Below, in pieces: positions 6,394 through 15,980 of a stretch of DNA of 64,000 bases (positions within the stretch are counted from its first letter, which is position 1; each line of letters opens with the position of its first letter). The position numbers were made by a program, and so were the translations under genes. The stretch spans positions 1 through 64,000 of the forward strand of contig VGID01000012.1 in assembly GCA_016868035.1 (NCBI GenBank). The letters run 5' to 3'. The notes under the pieces were generated by a model. The model saw only the letters and a list, made by a program, of their open reading frames with translations. It was not told where the DNA came from and made no database searches. The DNA comes from Betaproteobacteria bacterium (GTDB lineage: Bacteria > Pseudomonadota > Gammaproteobacteria > Burkholderiales > SG8-41).

Positions 6394-9382
6394 GGAGCCG
6401 CTCTCCCTTCGGATCGTAGAAGCGCGGACTCGTGATGCGCGCCCGCACCGGCTTGCCGCGGCAGACGACTGCGACTTCCTCCGCCAGGCGGTTGCGCCCG
6501 TCCTCGATGAGCGCGAGCGCGATCGAGTGCCGCAGCGCGGGGCTCATGTAGCTCGAGCTCACGTGGCCGATCACGGGCACCGGCGGCCGGCCGACGCGGC
6601 CGGCGTTGGCGGCGGACACGATCGGGCTGCCCTCGGGCACTTGCGTTTGCGGGTCGAGCGTCAACAGGCCCACCAGCTGCTTGCGCCCGGCCCGTGCCGT
6701 GTCGCTGCGCGCAAGCGAGCGCTTGCCGAGAAAATCGGCCTTGGCGCCGCTCACGAGCCAGTTCATTCCCAGATCGAGCGGGGTCACGGTGCCGTCGGTC
6801 TCGTGGCCAATAGCGATGTAGCCCTTTTCGGCGCGCAGCACGTGCAGCGCCTCGGTCCCGAGCGGCGTGATGCCGAATTCCGCGCCCGCTGCGGTCAGCG
6901 CCTCCCACAGCGCCAGGCCGTAGCGCGCGGGAACGTTCACCTCGAAGGAGAGCTCGCCGGTAAAGCTTACACGGGCAATCCGCGCAGGCACCCCCATCAG
7001 GCTGCCCGCGCTCACACCCATGTGCGGCAACGCGGCGGCGGAAAGGTCGATCGTGCTCTCGAGCCGCGCGAGCACGTCGCGCGCACGCGGGCCAGCCACG
7101 TTCACGGTCGCCCAGTTCGCGGTGACCGGAGTGAGATGGGCCCGCAGGTCGCGCCACTCGCATTGCAGCCAGTCCTCGAGCCAGCCGAGCACGCCGTCGG
7201 CGCCACCGGACGTCGTCGTCATCAGGTAGTGGCGTTCGCCCAAGCGCGAAGTCACTCCGTCGTCGAATACCATGCCGTCCTCGCGCAGCATCAGCCCGTA
7301 GCGGCAGCGGCCCACCGCGAGGTCGTCCCAGGCGTTCGTGTACACGCGGTCAAGCAAAACGACGGCATCCGGCCCCTGGATGTCGATCTTGCCCAGCGTG
7401 GAAGCATCCAGAATCCCCACGCGCTGGCGTACCGCAAGGCACTCGCGTTCGACGGCCGCGGACATGTCTTCGCCCGCCCGCGGGTAGTAGAGCGGGCGGC
7501 GCCACAGTCCGACCGGCTCGAACACCGCGCCCGCCGCGACGTGCCAGTCGGACATCGGGGTGCGCCGCAACGGGTCCAGCGCGCCGCCGATCTCGCGCCC
7601 GGCAAGCGCGCCGATGGTCACCGGCGTGTACGGCGGCCGGAACGTGGTCGTTCCCACCTCCGGTATCGTCCGGCCGGTCACCCGCGCCAGGATGCCGTAG
7701 GCAACGACGTTGCCGGTCTTGCCCTGGTCCGTATTCATTCCCGTCGTCGTGTAGCGTTTGGCATGCTCCACCGCAACGTAGCCCTCGCGCGCGGCGAGCG
7801 CGATATCGGCGGCGGTCACGTCGCTCTGCAGGTCCACGAACTTCTTTGCCCGCCGCGCGTGCGCGGGCGCTTCCCACAACGGGGTCACCGCGAGCGGCGT
7901 GCGCCGCGGCGCAACGGGCCCGACCGCAGACGGATCCACGCAATGGCGCGCCGCGGCGAGTCCCGCAATCCGTGCTTGCGCGATGCACTCTTCGGTGTGG
8001 AACGCTCCGTTTGCGGCGCCAGCCGCGGAAGTCGCCTGCACCGCGGGTCCCGGCACGAAGCACTGCTGCACGCCGTCGAAGGCGAGCCTGCCGCCGGATT
8101 GCGAGTAGAGATGCACCGCCGGGTCCCAGCCGCCCGACACTGCCACCACGTCGCACGCCAGCTCCTCTGTCGTGCCGATTATCCGCGCACCGTCGGCCGA
8201 GACCGGCGCGGCCAGCACGCTCGCGACCCGAGTGCCCCCGCGCGCCGCGATCACCGCGCAGCCATCGAGCACCCGGATGCCGCGGCCCGCCGCGCGCGCG
8301 GCCGCAGCGCCCGTTGGGCGCGGATCCACGACCGCGGCGACCCGCACGCCGGAGGCCGCGAGCGCTGCCGCGCAATCGTAGCCGCTGTCGTTGTTGGTGA
8401 ACACCACCGCACGCGAACCCGGACGCACCGCGTACTGGCCGAGGTAGCGGCGCGCCGCGCCCGCGAGCATGACTCCCGGCGTGTCGTTGTCCGCGAACGC
8501 GATCATCCGCTCGATCGCGCCGGTTGCGACGATCACCTGGCGCGCGCGCACTTTCCACAGCCGCTGGCGCGGCAGCCTCGCGGGCGGCTCGCCCAGATGG
8601 TCGGTCACGCGCTCGAGCAGGCAGACGAGGTTGTGATCGTAGTAGCCGGTAGCGGTGGCCCGCGTCAGCACCCGCACTTCGTCCCGGGCGCGCAGCTCCC
8701 GAATCCCGTTCTCGCACCACTCCCGCGCCGCAAGCCCTTCCACGCGCTCCTCGCTGTACAGGAGTTGCCCCCCCGGCGCCGGGTTTTCGTCGGCGAGGAT
8801 GACCCGAGCCCCCGACTCGCTGGCGGCACCGGCCGCGGCGATCCCCGCGGGTCCGCCGCCGATGACGAGCACGTCGCAATGCTCGAAGCGCTTCTCGTAG
8901 CGGTCGGGATCCGGCGCATACGGCGCACGCCCGAGCCCGGCCGCGCGCCGGATGAAATACTCGTACGCCATCCAGGCCCGGTTAGGCCACATGAAGGTTT
9001 TGTAGTAGAAACCCGCCGGCAGCAACGCCGAGAGCACGTTGCCGAGCGCGCCGAGGTCGAACTCCACGCTCGGCCAGCAGTTGATGCTCTCCGCGCGCAG
9101 CCCCTCATAGAGCTCGACTGTAGTCGCGACGGCGTTGGGGATCACGCGCGCGCCCGTGCCGACGCGTACCATCGCGTTGGGCTCCTCCGAGCCCGAGCCG
9201 ACGATGCCGCGCGGCCGATGGTACTTGAAGCTGCGCGCGACGAGATGCACGCCGTTCGCGAGCAGCGCCGAAGCGAGCGTGTCGCCGCGAAACCCCTGGT
9301 AGCGCCGTCCGTTGAAGGCAAACGCGAGCGGCTCGTTGCGCGCGATTACGCCGCCCGCGGGCAGCCGGAAATGCTGGCTCAC
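6386..9382 (-). CDS. soxA: Sarcosine oxidase, alpha subunit
   Basis: 998 residues, the usual length for heterotetrameric SoxA. From the N-terminus it has a 2Fe-2S-ferredoxin-like domain (F-N-G-R-R-Y-Q-G-F-R-G-D-T-L), an NAD-binding Rossmann domain with G-G-G-P-A-G-I-A-A-A-G and an internal FAD/NAD redox region, and from about residue 600 a GcvT-like folate-binding domain. It catalyses oxidative demethylation of sarcosine with transfer of the one-carbon unit to tetrahydrofolate. I chose the GTG at 9382 because it forms a GTGA overlap with the soxD stop and gives the normal family start (S-Q-H-F-R-L). Longer upstream translation lies inside soxD and is not family-like. Confidence 0.94.
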   Translation of the reverse strand: MSQHFRLPAGGVIARNEPLAFAFNGRRYQGFRGDTLASALLANGVHLVARSFKYHRPRGIVGSGSEEPNAMVRVGTGARVIPNAVATTVELYEGLRAESINCWPSVEFDLGALGNVLSALLPAGFYYKTFMWPNRAWMAYEYFIRRAAGLGRAPYAPDPDRYEKRFEHCDVLVIGGGPAGIAAAGAASESGARVILADENPAPGGQLLYSEERVEGLAAREWCENGIRELRARDEVRVLTRATATGYYDHNLVCLLERVTDHLGEPPARLPRQRLWKVRARQVIVATGAIERMIAFADNDTPGVMLAGAARRYLGQYAVRPGSRAVVFTNNDSGYDCAAALAASGVRVAAVVDPRPTGAAAARAAGRGIRVLDGCAVIAARGGTRVASVLAAPVSADGARIIGTTEELACDVVAVSGGWDPAVHLYSQSGGRLAFDGVQQCFVPGPAVQATSAAGAANGAFHTEECIAQARIAGLAAARHCVDPSAVGPVAPRRTPLAVTPLWEAPAHARRAKKFVDLQSDVTAADIALAAREGYVAVEHAKRYTTTGMNTDQGKTGNVVAYGILARVTGRTIPEVGTTTFRPPYTPVTIGALAGREIGGALDPLRRTPMSDWHVAAGAVFEPVGLWRRPLYYPRAGEDMSAAVERECLAVRQRVGILDASTLGKIDIQGPDAVVLLDRVYTNAWDDLAVGRCRYGLMLREDGMVFDDGVTSRLGERHYLMTTTSGGADGVLGWLEDWLQCEWRDLRAHLTPVTANWATVNVAGPRARDVLARLESTIDLSAAALPHMGVSAGSLMGVPARIARVSFTGELSFEVNVPARYGLALWEALTAAGAEFGITPLGTEALHVLRAEKGYIAIGHETDGTVTPLDLGMNWLVSGAKADFLGKRSLARSDTARAGRKQLVGLLTLDPQTQVPEGSPIVSAANAGRVGRPPVPVIGHVSSSYMSPALRHSIALALIEDGRNRLAEEVAVVCRGKPVRARITSPRFYDPKGERLHG

Positions 9383-9660
9383 CGGTGCGCCTGCGGCGGC
9401 GGCTCGCCCATCGCGTACGCCGCCTTGATCTCGTGCGTCACGGTATCCCGCACCACGTTGAACCAGCGCCTGCAGCCCTGCGCGTGCATCCAGCGCTCGC
9501 GCTGCACGCCCTTCACGTTCTCGCGAAAGAACAGGTAGCGGCCCCACTGCTCGTCGCTCACCGCGTCCGGCTGTGGCGGGCGCACGATGTGCGCCTCGCC
9601 GCCGCTCGCGAACTCGGAATCCGGCCGCGCGCCGCACCACGGGCAGGGAATCAGCAGCAT
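9379..9660 (-). CDS. soxD: Sarcosine oxidase, delta subunit
   Basis: 93 residues, the typical SoxD size. The N-terminal L-I-P-C-P-W-C-G provides two Cys zinc ligands, and His/Cys residues later in H-A-Q-G-C-R-R-W-F probably complete the site. The body carries the conserved W-x-x-Y-L-F-F-R-E-N block. SoxD is the small zinc-containing structural subunit of heterotetrameric sarcosine oxidase. Its TGA overlaps the GTG of soxA, and soxB lies 54 nt upstream, so the order is soxB-D-A-G as in other proteobacteria. Confidence 0.93.
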   Translation of the reverse strand: MLLIPCPWCGARPDSEFASGGEAHIVRPPQPDAVSDEQWGRYLFFRENVKGVQRERWMHAQGCRRWFNVVRDTVTHEIKAAYAMGEPPPQAHR

Positions 9661-9714
9661 GGCCTTAACCGGGGTACAGGAAACGGTGCATGGCGACCCG
9701 GGATTCCGCGGCGC

Positions 9715-10962
9715 TCAGTGCGCGACACCCGCCGCCGCAGCCTCGTCCACCAGCCGCCCGGTATGGAAGCGCTCCAGCGTGAAGTTGCGGTTGAGCGGAT
9801 GCGGCTCGTCGTTCACGATGGTGTGCGCGAATACCCAGCCCGAGCCCGGCGTCGCCTTGAAGCCGCCGGTTCCCCAGCCGCAGTTCACGTAGAGATTCGC
9901 CACCGGGGTCTTGCCGATGATCGGGCTCGCGTCCGGCGCGCAATCCACGATGCCCGCCCACTGGCGCATCATCCTCAGCCGGCTGAAGACCGGAAACAAA
10001 CCAAGCAGCGCGCGCAGCTGCTCCTCGATCAGGTGGAAGCTGCCGCGCTGCGCGTACGAGACATAGTTGTCACGCGCCGCCCCGATCACGAGCTCGCCCT
10101 TGTCGGACTGCGAGAGGTAGACGTGGACGTGCCCCGCCATCACCACCGTATGCAACACGGGCTTGACCGGCTCGGAGACGAGCGCCTGCAGCGGAAAGCT
10201 CTGGATCGGAAGCTTCACCCCGGCGAGACCCATCACTACGCTGCAATGTCCGGCGACCGCCACCCCGACCCGGCCCGCGGCGATGTGCCCGCGCGAGGTG
10301 TCCACGCCGACGACGCGCCCGCCGTGCTGCCGGATCCCGGTCACGGCGCAGTTCTCAATGATGTCCACGCCGAGCGCGTTTGCCGCGCGCGCGTACCCCC
10401 ACGCGATGGCGTCGTGGCGCGCGTTGCCCCCGCGCCGCTGCACCAGACCGCCGAGCAACGGATGGCGCGCGGTATCGCGCGTGTCGAGTATCGGTATCCA
10501 GCGCTTGAGATCGGCGACGGTGAGCAGCTCACAATCGATGCCGTTCAGCCGCATCGCCCCCGCGCGCCGTTCCATCTCCGCGAGCTCGTGGCGGGTGAAC
10601 GCGAGGTTCACCACCCCGCGCTGGCTGAACATCGTGTTGAAATTGAGCTCGTGCGACAGATTCTCCCACAGCTTGAGCGCGTGCTCGTAGAGATGCGCAC
10701 TGTCGTCGCAGAGGTAATTCGAGCGCACCACCGTGGTGTTGCGGCCGGTGTTGCCGAGCCCGATCGGCCCGCGCTCGAGCACGGCGACGTCGGTGATGCC
10801 GTGGTTGCGGGCAAGGTAGTAGGCGGTGGCGAGGCCGTGGCCGCCGCCGCCCACGATCACCACGTCGTAGAAGCGCTTCGGCTCGGGGCTGCGCCAGGCG
10901 CGCGGCCAGCGCTCGTGGCCGCCGATGGCGTTCCCCAGCAGGCTCCACAGCGAATAGCGCAT
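9715..10962 (-). CDS. soxB: Sarcosine oxidase, beta subunit
   Basis: 415 residues of the FAD-dependent DAO family. The dinucleotide-binding motif [15 protein letters not shown] sits at about residues 34-48. The family block [11 protein letters not shown] follows, and the C-terminal [15 protein letters not shown] marks the SoxB group. SoxB carries the non-covalent FAD and the covalent FMN at the SoxA interface. The [10 protein letters not shown] segment probably holds the FMN-linked His (from family knowledge). The gene begins 10 nt after the metallo-beta-lactamase-fold gene ends. Confidence 0.94.
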   Translation of the reverse strand: MRYSLWSLLGNAIGGHERWPRAWRSPEPKRFYDVVIVGGGGHGLATAYYLARNHGITDVAVLERGPIGLGNTGRNTTVVRSNYLCDDSAHLYEHALKLWENLSHELNFNTMFSQRGVVNLAFTRHELAEMERRAGAMRLNGIDCELLTVADLKRWIPILDTRDTARHPLLGGLVQRRGGNARHDAIAWGYARAANALGVDIIENCAVTGIRQHGGRVVGVDTSRGHIAAGRVGVAVAGHCSVVMGLAGVKLPIQSFPLQALVSEPVKPVLHTVVMAGHVHVYLSQSDKGELVIGAARDNYVSYAQRGSFHLIEEQLRALLGLFPVFSRLRMMRQWAGIVDCAPDASPIIGKTPVANLYVNCGWGTGGFKATPGSGWVFAHTIVNDEPHPLNRNFTLERFHTGRLVDEAAAAGVAH

Positions 10963-10972
10963 CCGCAGCGGC

Positions 10973-11863
10973 CTACTCCATGCGGTGGAGCTTGGGGCCC
11001 TTGATCGGGATCTCCATCAGATCTTCTCCCCAGATCACGGGACCCTCGTAAATCCTGCCGATCTCGCGGATGATCTGCTCGCGCACGCCGGGCTGGTCGA
11101 TCTGCTCGAGCATGTGCGTGAGTACGAGAGTCTTCACGCCCGCCTTCTGCGCCACCTTGGCGGTGTCGATGTGGTTTCCGCAGACAAGGCGATAGATCTC
11201 GGTCGGCTCGGTGCCGCTGAAATAGTGGTTCATGTGGATCAGCACGTCGCAGCCGCGCGCGAGCTCGACGATGCCCGGCGCGACGCCTCCGCTGTCTCCC
11301 GAATAGCAGATCGAGCCCTCGTCCGCGTCGAGCCGGAATCCGTAGCAATCGAGATACGGCTGCACGTGGGATGCCGCTCCCACCGTGAGCGTCCAGTCTG
11401 GGCCGTGCACTTTCTCGCCCGCCCTGATCTCCGTGATCTCGGGTTTCGGCCATTTGCGTGGAGGCGTGCCCCCGCGCGCGACGAAGACGTCGATGGAGCC
11501 CTGGTGCTTGATGCGAGCGTTGATGTCGGGGCCGAACGCCGCGCGCTCGTCGCCGAACAAGAGCTCGATCATGCGGCGCGTGTGGGGCGGGCCGTACACC
11601 TTCAGCTCGGGTATGCGGTCCGCCCCCATGTCCCAGCGCGTGAGAAAGAGCCGCACGAAATCCGCGCAATGGTCGTAGTGCAGGTGGCTGAAGAACATGT
11701 GGGTAACGTCCACCGCGCGCTTTCCCGTCTGGAGCAGGCGGTGGTGCGACCCCGGCCCATGGTCCCACACCAGCACATCGTCGCCCACTTCGATCAGATA
11801 GCCTGAGCTCGCGCGCCTGAGCGACGGCGTGGGCGTCCCGGTTCCGAGCAGCGTCACTTTCAT
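10973..11863 (-). CDS. MBL-fold (metallo-beta-lactamase superfamily) hydrolase
   Basis: 296 residues starting [11 protein letters not shown]. The H-L-H-Y-D-H motif (residues 60-65) supplies the dinuclear metal site. A later C-Y-S-G-D-S-G-G gives the bridging Asp, and H-M-N-H-Y-F-S-G gives a further His. This looks like the RNase Z/arylsulfatase-like branch rather than a beta-lactamase. Its ATG overlaps the stop of the ComA-like gene (ATGA), and soxB follows 10 nt later, so it is firmly within the sarcosine oxidase operon. The substrate is unknown. A hydrolytic step releasing an N-methyl amino acid would fit the context, but that is speculation. Confidence 0.85.
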   Translation of the reverse strand: MKVTLLGTGTPTPSLRRASSGYLIEVGDDVLVWDHGPGSHHRLLQTGKRAVDVTHMFFSHLHYDHCADFVRLFLTRWDMGADRIPELKVYGPPHTRRMIELLFGDERAAFGPDINARIKHQGSIDVFVARGGTPPRKWPKPEITEIRAGEKVHGPDWTLTVGAASHVQPYLDCYGFRLDADEGSICYSGDSGGVAPGIVELARGCDVLIHMNHYFSGTEPTEIYRLVCGNHIDTAKVAQKAGVKTLVLTHMLEQIDQPGVREQIIREIGRIYEGPVIWGEDLMEIPIKGPKLHRME

Positions 11864-12702
11864 CCGTTGCGTCCCCTCCACCGCAGTTTCGTCGGCTGTA
11901 CCACCCCGAAGCCCTGGCGCGACATCTCGGTCTCGAACAGGTCCTCCGGCATGATGTTGCCCAGGTTCACGTCCGGACCGAACTCGCGGATCAGCAGCTT
12001 TTTCAGGTCCTGGACCGCGCTCGAACTCACCCCGCTGATCCACGGGCCGATCAGCTCGAACATCGTGCGCCGCGCATCGATCCCCGCGCGCAGCGAGTCG
12101 ATGAGGTCGCGCTTGGGCTTGCCCGAGTCGAACATCTCCGCGGCTTCCACGATCACGAGCTCCGATCCCGCGTCGAAGCAGTCGCGCGCCTGCGCGATGA
12201 GGTCGGCCGCCTCGTTGCGAGAGTGCTTCGATCCGATCTCGCCGTACACGGCGAGCCCGTGCTTGCGCGCGAGCTCGATCTGGCGCATGCGCTCGTCGCG
12301 GTCGAGCGCGACGTAGTTGTCCGAAATCTCGACGATGTCGAAACCGACGCGCCGCGCCTCCCGGAAGTAGGCCGGAAGCGCGGACGGCCCGTCGAGCGCG
12401 TAGAGGCGCTCGGCGGCACCGCCTCCGATGAAGCACCGGACCCCATGGTCCTTGTAGATCCGGATCTTGCGCTTGAGCTGCGCTTCGGCGTAGACGCGCA
12501 CCGAAACGACCGCGATCTTGGCGAGGTCGAGATAATCGCCCGACATCGCGAGGAGGTCCTTCTGCTGGCCGGCCGGCACGCCCCAGTCCACGATCATCGT
12601 GAGGCCGGACTTGCGCGGCTTGCGCATGGTCCGCTCCCCCGGCACCCCGAACATCGGAAATGCGCTGCGGGCCGCCTGCTTCGTGCTCTTTCGTGTCTTC
12701 AT
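11860..12702 (-). CDS. Phosphosulfolactate synthase (ComA)-like protein
   Basis: 280 residues of the ComA family, a TIM-barrel group whose founding member joins phosphoenolpyruvate and sulfite in coenzyme M synthesis. Recognisable blocks are G-L-T-M-I-V-D-W-G, S-G-D-Y-L-D-L-A-K-I, G-F-D-I-V-E-I-S-D-N-Y and G-S-K-H-S-R-N-E-A. I chose the ATG at 12702 because aggag stands 11 nt upstream and the family core begins soon after. An in-frame ATG at 12750 overlaps the stop of the preceding Bug gene but would add a non-conserved tail. It is coupled by ATGA to the downstream MBL gene. True sulfolactate chemistry is uncertain, since no other coenzyme M gene is visible. Confidence 0.78.
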   Translation of the reverse strand: MKTRKSTKQAARSAFPMFGVPGERTMRKPRKSGLTMIVDWGVPAGQQKDLLAMSGDYLDLAKIAVVSVRVYAEAQLKRKIRIYKDHGVRCFIGGGAAERLYALDGPSALPAYFREARRVGFDIVEISDNYVALDRDERMRQIELARKHGLAVYGEIGSKHSRNEAADLIAQARDCFDAGSELVIVEAAEMFDSGKPKRDLIDSLRAGIDARRTMFELIGPWISGVSSSAVQDLKKLLIREFGPDVNLGNIMPEDLFETEMSRQGFGVVQPTKLRWRGRNG

Positions 12703-12749
12703 TCGTTTCTGAACTCCTGTTCGTTCGCTCGTGTGCGGGGCCATGCGCA

Positions 12750-13724
12750 TCACTCCACCCGGGCGCCGGATTCCTTGACGATTCTTTCCCACTTCACCGC
12801 GTCCTTCGCCATCGTCGCCGTCAGCTCGTCCGCGCCGAGCGCGGCGAGCGTGATACCGAGGGAACTCGCCCGGCTGCGGATGTCCGGAAGCTGCTGGATC
12901 TTTCCGATCTCGGCATTGAGCTGGGCGACGACGCTGCGCGTGGTTCCCGCGGGCGCGAGCAGGCCGATCCAGTTGTCCACCTCGAAGCCGGGCAGCCCCG
13001 CTTCGGGGAAAGTCGGCAGCTGCGGCGCCGCCTCGAGGCGCTTCGGGCCCGACACCGCGAGCATGCGCACCTTGCCGCTGGCGGCCTGGGGCAGCGCCGA
13101 AGTAGGCACCAGGAACGAGAGCGCCACTTCCCCGGACAGCAGCGCCGTCAGCACCTGCGGTGCGCCCTTGTAGGGCACGTGCACGATGTCCAGTTTCTGC
13201 ATGGTCTTGAATAGCTCCGCGGACAAGTGCGTGGGGCTGCCGCTTCCGGTGGATCCGTAGTTGAGCTGCCCCGGTTTTGCCCGCGCCAGCGCGGTCAGCT
13301 GCTTCAGGTCGCGCGCGGGCACCGAGGGGTGCACGGAGAGCACGAAATATATGGAGCCGACCAGCGCGACGCCCGTGAAGTCCTTCACCGGATCGTATGC
13401 GAGCTTGCGCAGGGCCTGGTTGGTGACGTGATTGCCGCCGGCGATCATCAGCAGCGAGTAGCCGTCCTTCGGCGCCTTCGCCGCAAGCTCCGTGCCAATG
13501 ATGCCGTTTGCGCCCGCGATGTTCTCGATCACGAACTGCTGCTTCCAGGATTCGCCCAGCTTCTGCGCGACGGCGCGCGCCAGGATATCCACCACCCCGG
13601 CCGGGGCGTAGGGGACGATCACGCGCACGGGCTTGCTCGGGTAGCCCTGCGCCCAGCAAGCGGGCGCAACGATCGAAGCGACCGCGAATGCCGATGGCGC
13701 AAGAATTCTGCAGATGAAACGCAT
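12750..13724 (-). CDS. Bug/TctC-family substrate-binding protein
   Basis: 324 residues. A signal peptide ends at C-W-A-Q-G (about 22-26), followed by G-Y-P-S-K-P-V-R-V-I-V-P-Y-A-P and the V-I-E-N-I-A-G-A-N-G-I-I-G block of the family. I chose the ATG at 13724 because ggaggagga lies just upstream. An ATG ten codons earlier would include that ribosome-binding site in the protein. This is the first gene of the minus-strand run that continues through the ComA-like, MBL and soxBDAG genes to a second Bug gene at 4801-5778, so the operon has a binder at each end. Confidence 0.92.
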   Translation of the reverse strand: MRFICRILAPSAFAVASIVAPACWAQGYPSKPVRVIVPYAPAGVVDILARAVAQKLGESWKQQFVIENIAGANGIIGTELAAKAPKDGYSLLMIAGGNHVTNQALRKLAYDPVKDFTGVALVGSIYFVLSVHPSVPARDLKQLTALARAKPGQLNYGSTGSGSPTHLSAELFKTMQKLDIVHVPYKGAPQVLTALLSGEVALSFLVPTSALPQAASGKVRMLAVSGPKRLEAAPQLPTFPEAGLPGFEVDNWIGLLAPAGTTRSVVAQLNAEIGKIQQLPDIRSRASSLGITLAALGADELTATMAKDAVKWERIVKESGARVE

Positions 13725-13859
13725 GAGGTCCTCCTCCCTGGGTTGTCGATGCATGACCCGTTTCTAGTTCGCGCTCTCTGGGGCGCTTACCCGGTGCTGG
13801 CCGGGCCGCTTTTATTTTAACGCGCTTTCGCCAGCCCCGTGGCGCACCCGTTGCGATCC

Positions 13860-13884
13860 GAAAGGCCGGCGCCGCCCGGCCTTA
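13860..13884 (-). terminator. Rho-independent-like terminator after the DUF599 gene
   Basis: A perfect 8-bp stem (ccggcctt 13876-13883 with aaggccgg 13862-13869) has a 6-nt loop. On the minus strand it overlaps the TAA stop of the DUF599 gene and is followed by a short run of T. The T-run is only three bases, so it is plausible rather than strong. Confidence 0.5.
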
Positions 13885-14589
13885 CTCCTGCAGCAGGACC
13901 CGCAGGGTGCGCGAGCGGAATTCCCTCGTGTGCAGCACGTAGACCACGGCGAGAGTCACCACGATCATGAGGATCGGGTGCACGAACCAGGACAGCGCGG
14001 CCACCCCGAAATAATACGCGCGCAGTCCGTTGTTGAAGTTGCCGTTGGCAAAGCCGACGATGGTGTAGATGCGGTCGATGTGGGACGCGTATTGCTCCGG
14101 GTCGGGCGGTGGCTTGCGCGTCGCGCCGACCAGGATCGAGCAGAAGCCGAACTGGCGGATGGACCACGAGAACTTGAAGAACGCATAGACGAAAACAAGC
14201 AACAGCAGCAGGATCTTGAGCTCCCACAACCGCTGCGAGACCCGCCGCGCGAAAGGAAGCTCGGCGACCACGCTCGCCGCCTGCTCGGCGTAGCCCATCA
14301 GCGCAACCAGCGCGCCGAGGATGAGCATCGAGGTCGAGGCGAAGAACTGGGAGCTGCGCGTGAGATTGCGCAGCACGTTCACGTCCACCATCCGGTTGTC
14401 GCGCTCGACCATCCTCACGACCCACTCGCGCAGGTAGCGGTCCATCTCGCGCCCGAGCCGCGGCCGCACGCCGCGGCCGTAGTCCGCATACCACACGTAT
14501 CCCACCCAGAACGCGGCAAACAACGCGAGCGCAACCGCGTCGAGCCACGTGAGCGGCAGCATGAACGCGAGCTCGTCCAGGAATTCCAT
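13882..14589 (-). CDS. DUF599 family membrane protein
   Basis: 235 residues with about four hydrophobic segments: near residues 10-30, 85-105, 125-145 and 205-225. Conserved DUF599 features are W-Y-A-D-Y-G-R-G, the R-x-N-R-M-V-D block, S-S-Q-F-F-A-S-T-S and N-F-N-N-G-L-R-A-Y-Y-F. The family consists of inner-membrane proteins of unknown function. The first ATG (14589) gives the expected family N-terminus. It is monocistronic, followed by a hairpin terminator and separated from the FIST gene by a 7-nt-period repeat. Confidence 0.85.
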   Translation of the reverse strand: MEFLDELAFMLPLTWLDAVALALFAAFWVGYVWYADYGRGVRPRLGREMDRYLREWVVRMVERDNRMVDVNVLRNLTRSSQFFASTSMLILGALVALMGYAEQAASVVAELPFARRVSQRLWELKILLLLLVFVYAFFKFSWSIRQFGFCSILVGATRKPPPDPEQYASHIDRIYTIVGFANGNFNNGLRAYYFGVAALSWFVHPILMIVVTLAVVYVLHTREFRSRTLRVLLQE

Positions 14590-14647
14590 GACATCGCCTA
14601 GTCAGATCGCGTCGAAGATATACACGGATGAACGCAAATGAACGACA

Positions 14648-14736
14648 CGGTAAGCGGTAAACGGTAAGCGGCAAGCGGTGAACAAAAACGTTCGGCTTGA
14701 GGTTTCTCCCGCTAACCGCTTACCGCTCACGACTCA
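14648..14736. repeat. Heptanucleotide degenerate repeat with inverted arms
   Basis: Five consecutive 7-nt units at 14648-14682 (cggtaag, cggtaaa, cggtaag, cggcaag, cggtgaa) face four units at 14709-14736 (ccgctaa, ccgctta, ccgctca, cgactca). The right-hand units read as variants of the left-hand ones on the other strand, so the two arms can pair across a 26-nt spacer. It lies between the DUF599 and FIST genes. Confidence 0.8.
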
Positions 14737-14778
14737 CGATATCATGATCGGCATCCGTCGGCGGTTTCAAGGCCCGCT

Positions 14779-15885
14779 TCACACGAACAAGGTCAGCACC
14801 CCGGTGTAGCCGTAGAGCCGGTTGTGGGAAATCTCCCCGTTGCAAAAGAAGCCCACCAGCGGAAAATCCCCGAACGCCTCGCGGATCGTCTTGAGCTCTT
14901 CCGAGTTGGGCCCGAACAGGCTCGCGCCACGCCCGAGGCAGGAGTAGTACACGCCCCCGCGGGGCTGCGTGTACAGTCCCTTGCGGATGCTCTCCAGCAT
15001 GCGCGCCATGTCCTCCTGCGCGGTTTTCGCATCCCGGCGGCAGAACAGGATGCTCGAGCCGGGCTGCACCATCTCCCCGATGGCGATCAGCCGGTTGGCG
15101 GGGTCGACGCCCACGAGGTTGCGCACCAGGTAGTCGCCAATGTCGCTGCCGGGTATCGGCAGTCCCGCGAAGACGTGGCCGCCGACGCGGTTGAGATCGC
15201 GCGCGAGCGCTTCGCCGATGTCCTCCTTGAACACGTCGAGCGCGGGTCGCCCGTCGATGCTGATGATGACGTTTTGCTGGCAGGTGGTGACCACGTGCTT
15301 CGGGCCGATCGGCGAGCAGCCCTGCGTGAGCCGCGTCGCGATGGTGACGCCGTCGGAGAACGCCACCCCCGACAGCCCGCCCTCCATCACGCCGTCGGCG
15401 AACTGGAGGTTCTGGCGCCGCGAGCTCGTGAGCCCGCCCACCAGGAACCCGCTTTCCATCTTTTCCGCGAGCTGGCGCACCAGGTCCGTAATGCTCCGGT
15501 TCTGGGGGTCCGCGTGCACGATCGCGAAGTGGGGCTTCGCGTTTCCGCACTTGAGCCCGATATTGTCGATGTCCGTCCCGCTTGCCACGCCCGAGAACAC
15601 GCGGAACGTATCCGGCTCGAAGTCCCCGACCATGACGGCGAGTGCGGCCTCGTCGAGATATTCCTGCCCCGTGGCGCAGATGCCGACGCCCACCGTGCCC
15701 ACCCAGTGCGGCACGCCGGTGCGGCTCTTGAGGAGAGCGAGCAGCTCGCCGGCATGGTCGGCGAGCGCATCCGTCAGGTAGAGGAACCCGAGGCTCGCCG
15801 GCCCCTGCCCCAATTGCTCGAGGCAGGCGTCCGCCGCTTTGCGCCAGTCCCTGGCGTTGGAGTGGGCGTAACGGAATTCCGGCAT
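14779..15885 (-). CDS. FIST domain (FIST_N/FIST_C) signal transduction protein
   Basis: 368 residues, made of a FIST_N part (about 30-220, with G-F-L-Y-L-T-D, W-V-G-T-V-G-V-G-I and L-V-G-G-L-T-S-S-R) and a FIST_C part (about 230-360, with G-R-P-A-L-D-V-F-K and the C-terminal G-F-F-C-N-G-E-I). FIST is a proposed sensory domain thought to bind small ligands such as amino acids. Here it stands alone with no histidine kinase or chemoreceptor fused. It is soluble, with no signal peptide. Both flanks carry 7-nt-period repeats. Confidence 0.88.
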   Translation of the reverse strand: MPEFRYAHSNARDWRKAADACLEQLGQGPASLGFLYLTDALADHAGELLALLKSRTGVPHWVGTVGVGICATGQEYLDEAALAVMVGDFEPDTFRVFSGVASGTDIDNIGLKCGNAKPHFAIVHADPQNRSITDLVRQLAEKMESGFLVGGLTSSRRQNLQFADGVMEGGLSGVAFSDGVTIATRLTQGCSPIGPKHVVTTCQQNVIISIDGRPALDVFKEDIGEALARDLNRVGGHVFAGLPIPGSDIGDYLVRNLVGVDPANRLIAIGEMVQPGSSILFCRRDAKTAQEDMARMLESIRKGLYTQPRGGVYYSCLGRGASLFGPNSEELKTIREAFGDFPLVGFFCNGEISHNRLYGYTGVLTLFV

Positions 15886-15896
15886 TCAAACCCCAG

Positions 15897-15931
15897 TTTT
15901 GAATTTTGAATTTTGAGTTTTGAGTCTTGGA
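15897..15931. repeat. Heptanucleotide degenerate repeat, single arm
   Basis: Five units in phase: ttttgaa, ttttgaa, ttttgag, ttttgag, tcttgga. It is AT-rich, in contrast to its surroundings, and begins 11 nt upstream of the FIST start codon. No matching inverted arm is visible. Confidence 0.75.
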
Positions 15932-15980
15932 ACTAGCGCATGCGCGATGCGTTTGGATCATTCATCACTCAACGCTGTCG

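Noticed and set aside
5915-9538. A 1207-codon open frame on the plus strand across soxGAD
   Set aside because: It is antisense to soxG, soxA and soxD, whose proteins are clearly recognisable. The frame is long only because high GC makes stop codons rare.
12153-13173. Plus-strand frames antisense to the ComA-like and Bug genes
   Set aside because: No protein similarity; the minus-strand genes explain the region completely.
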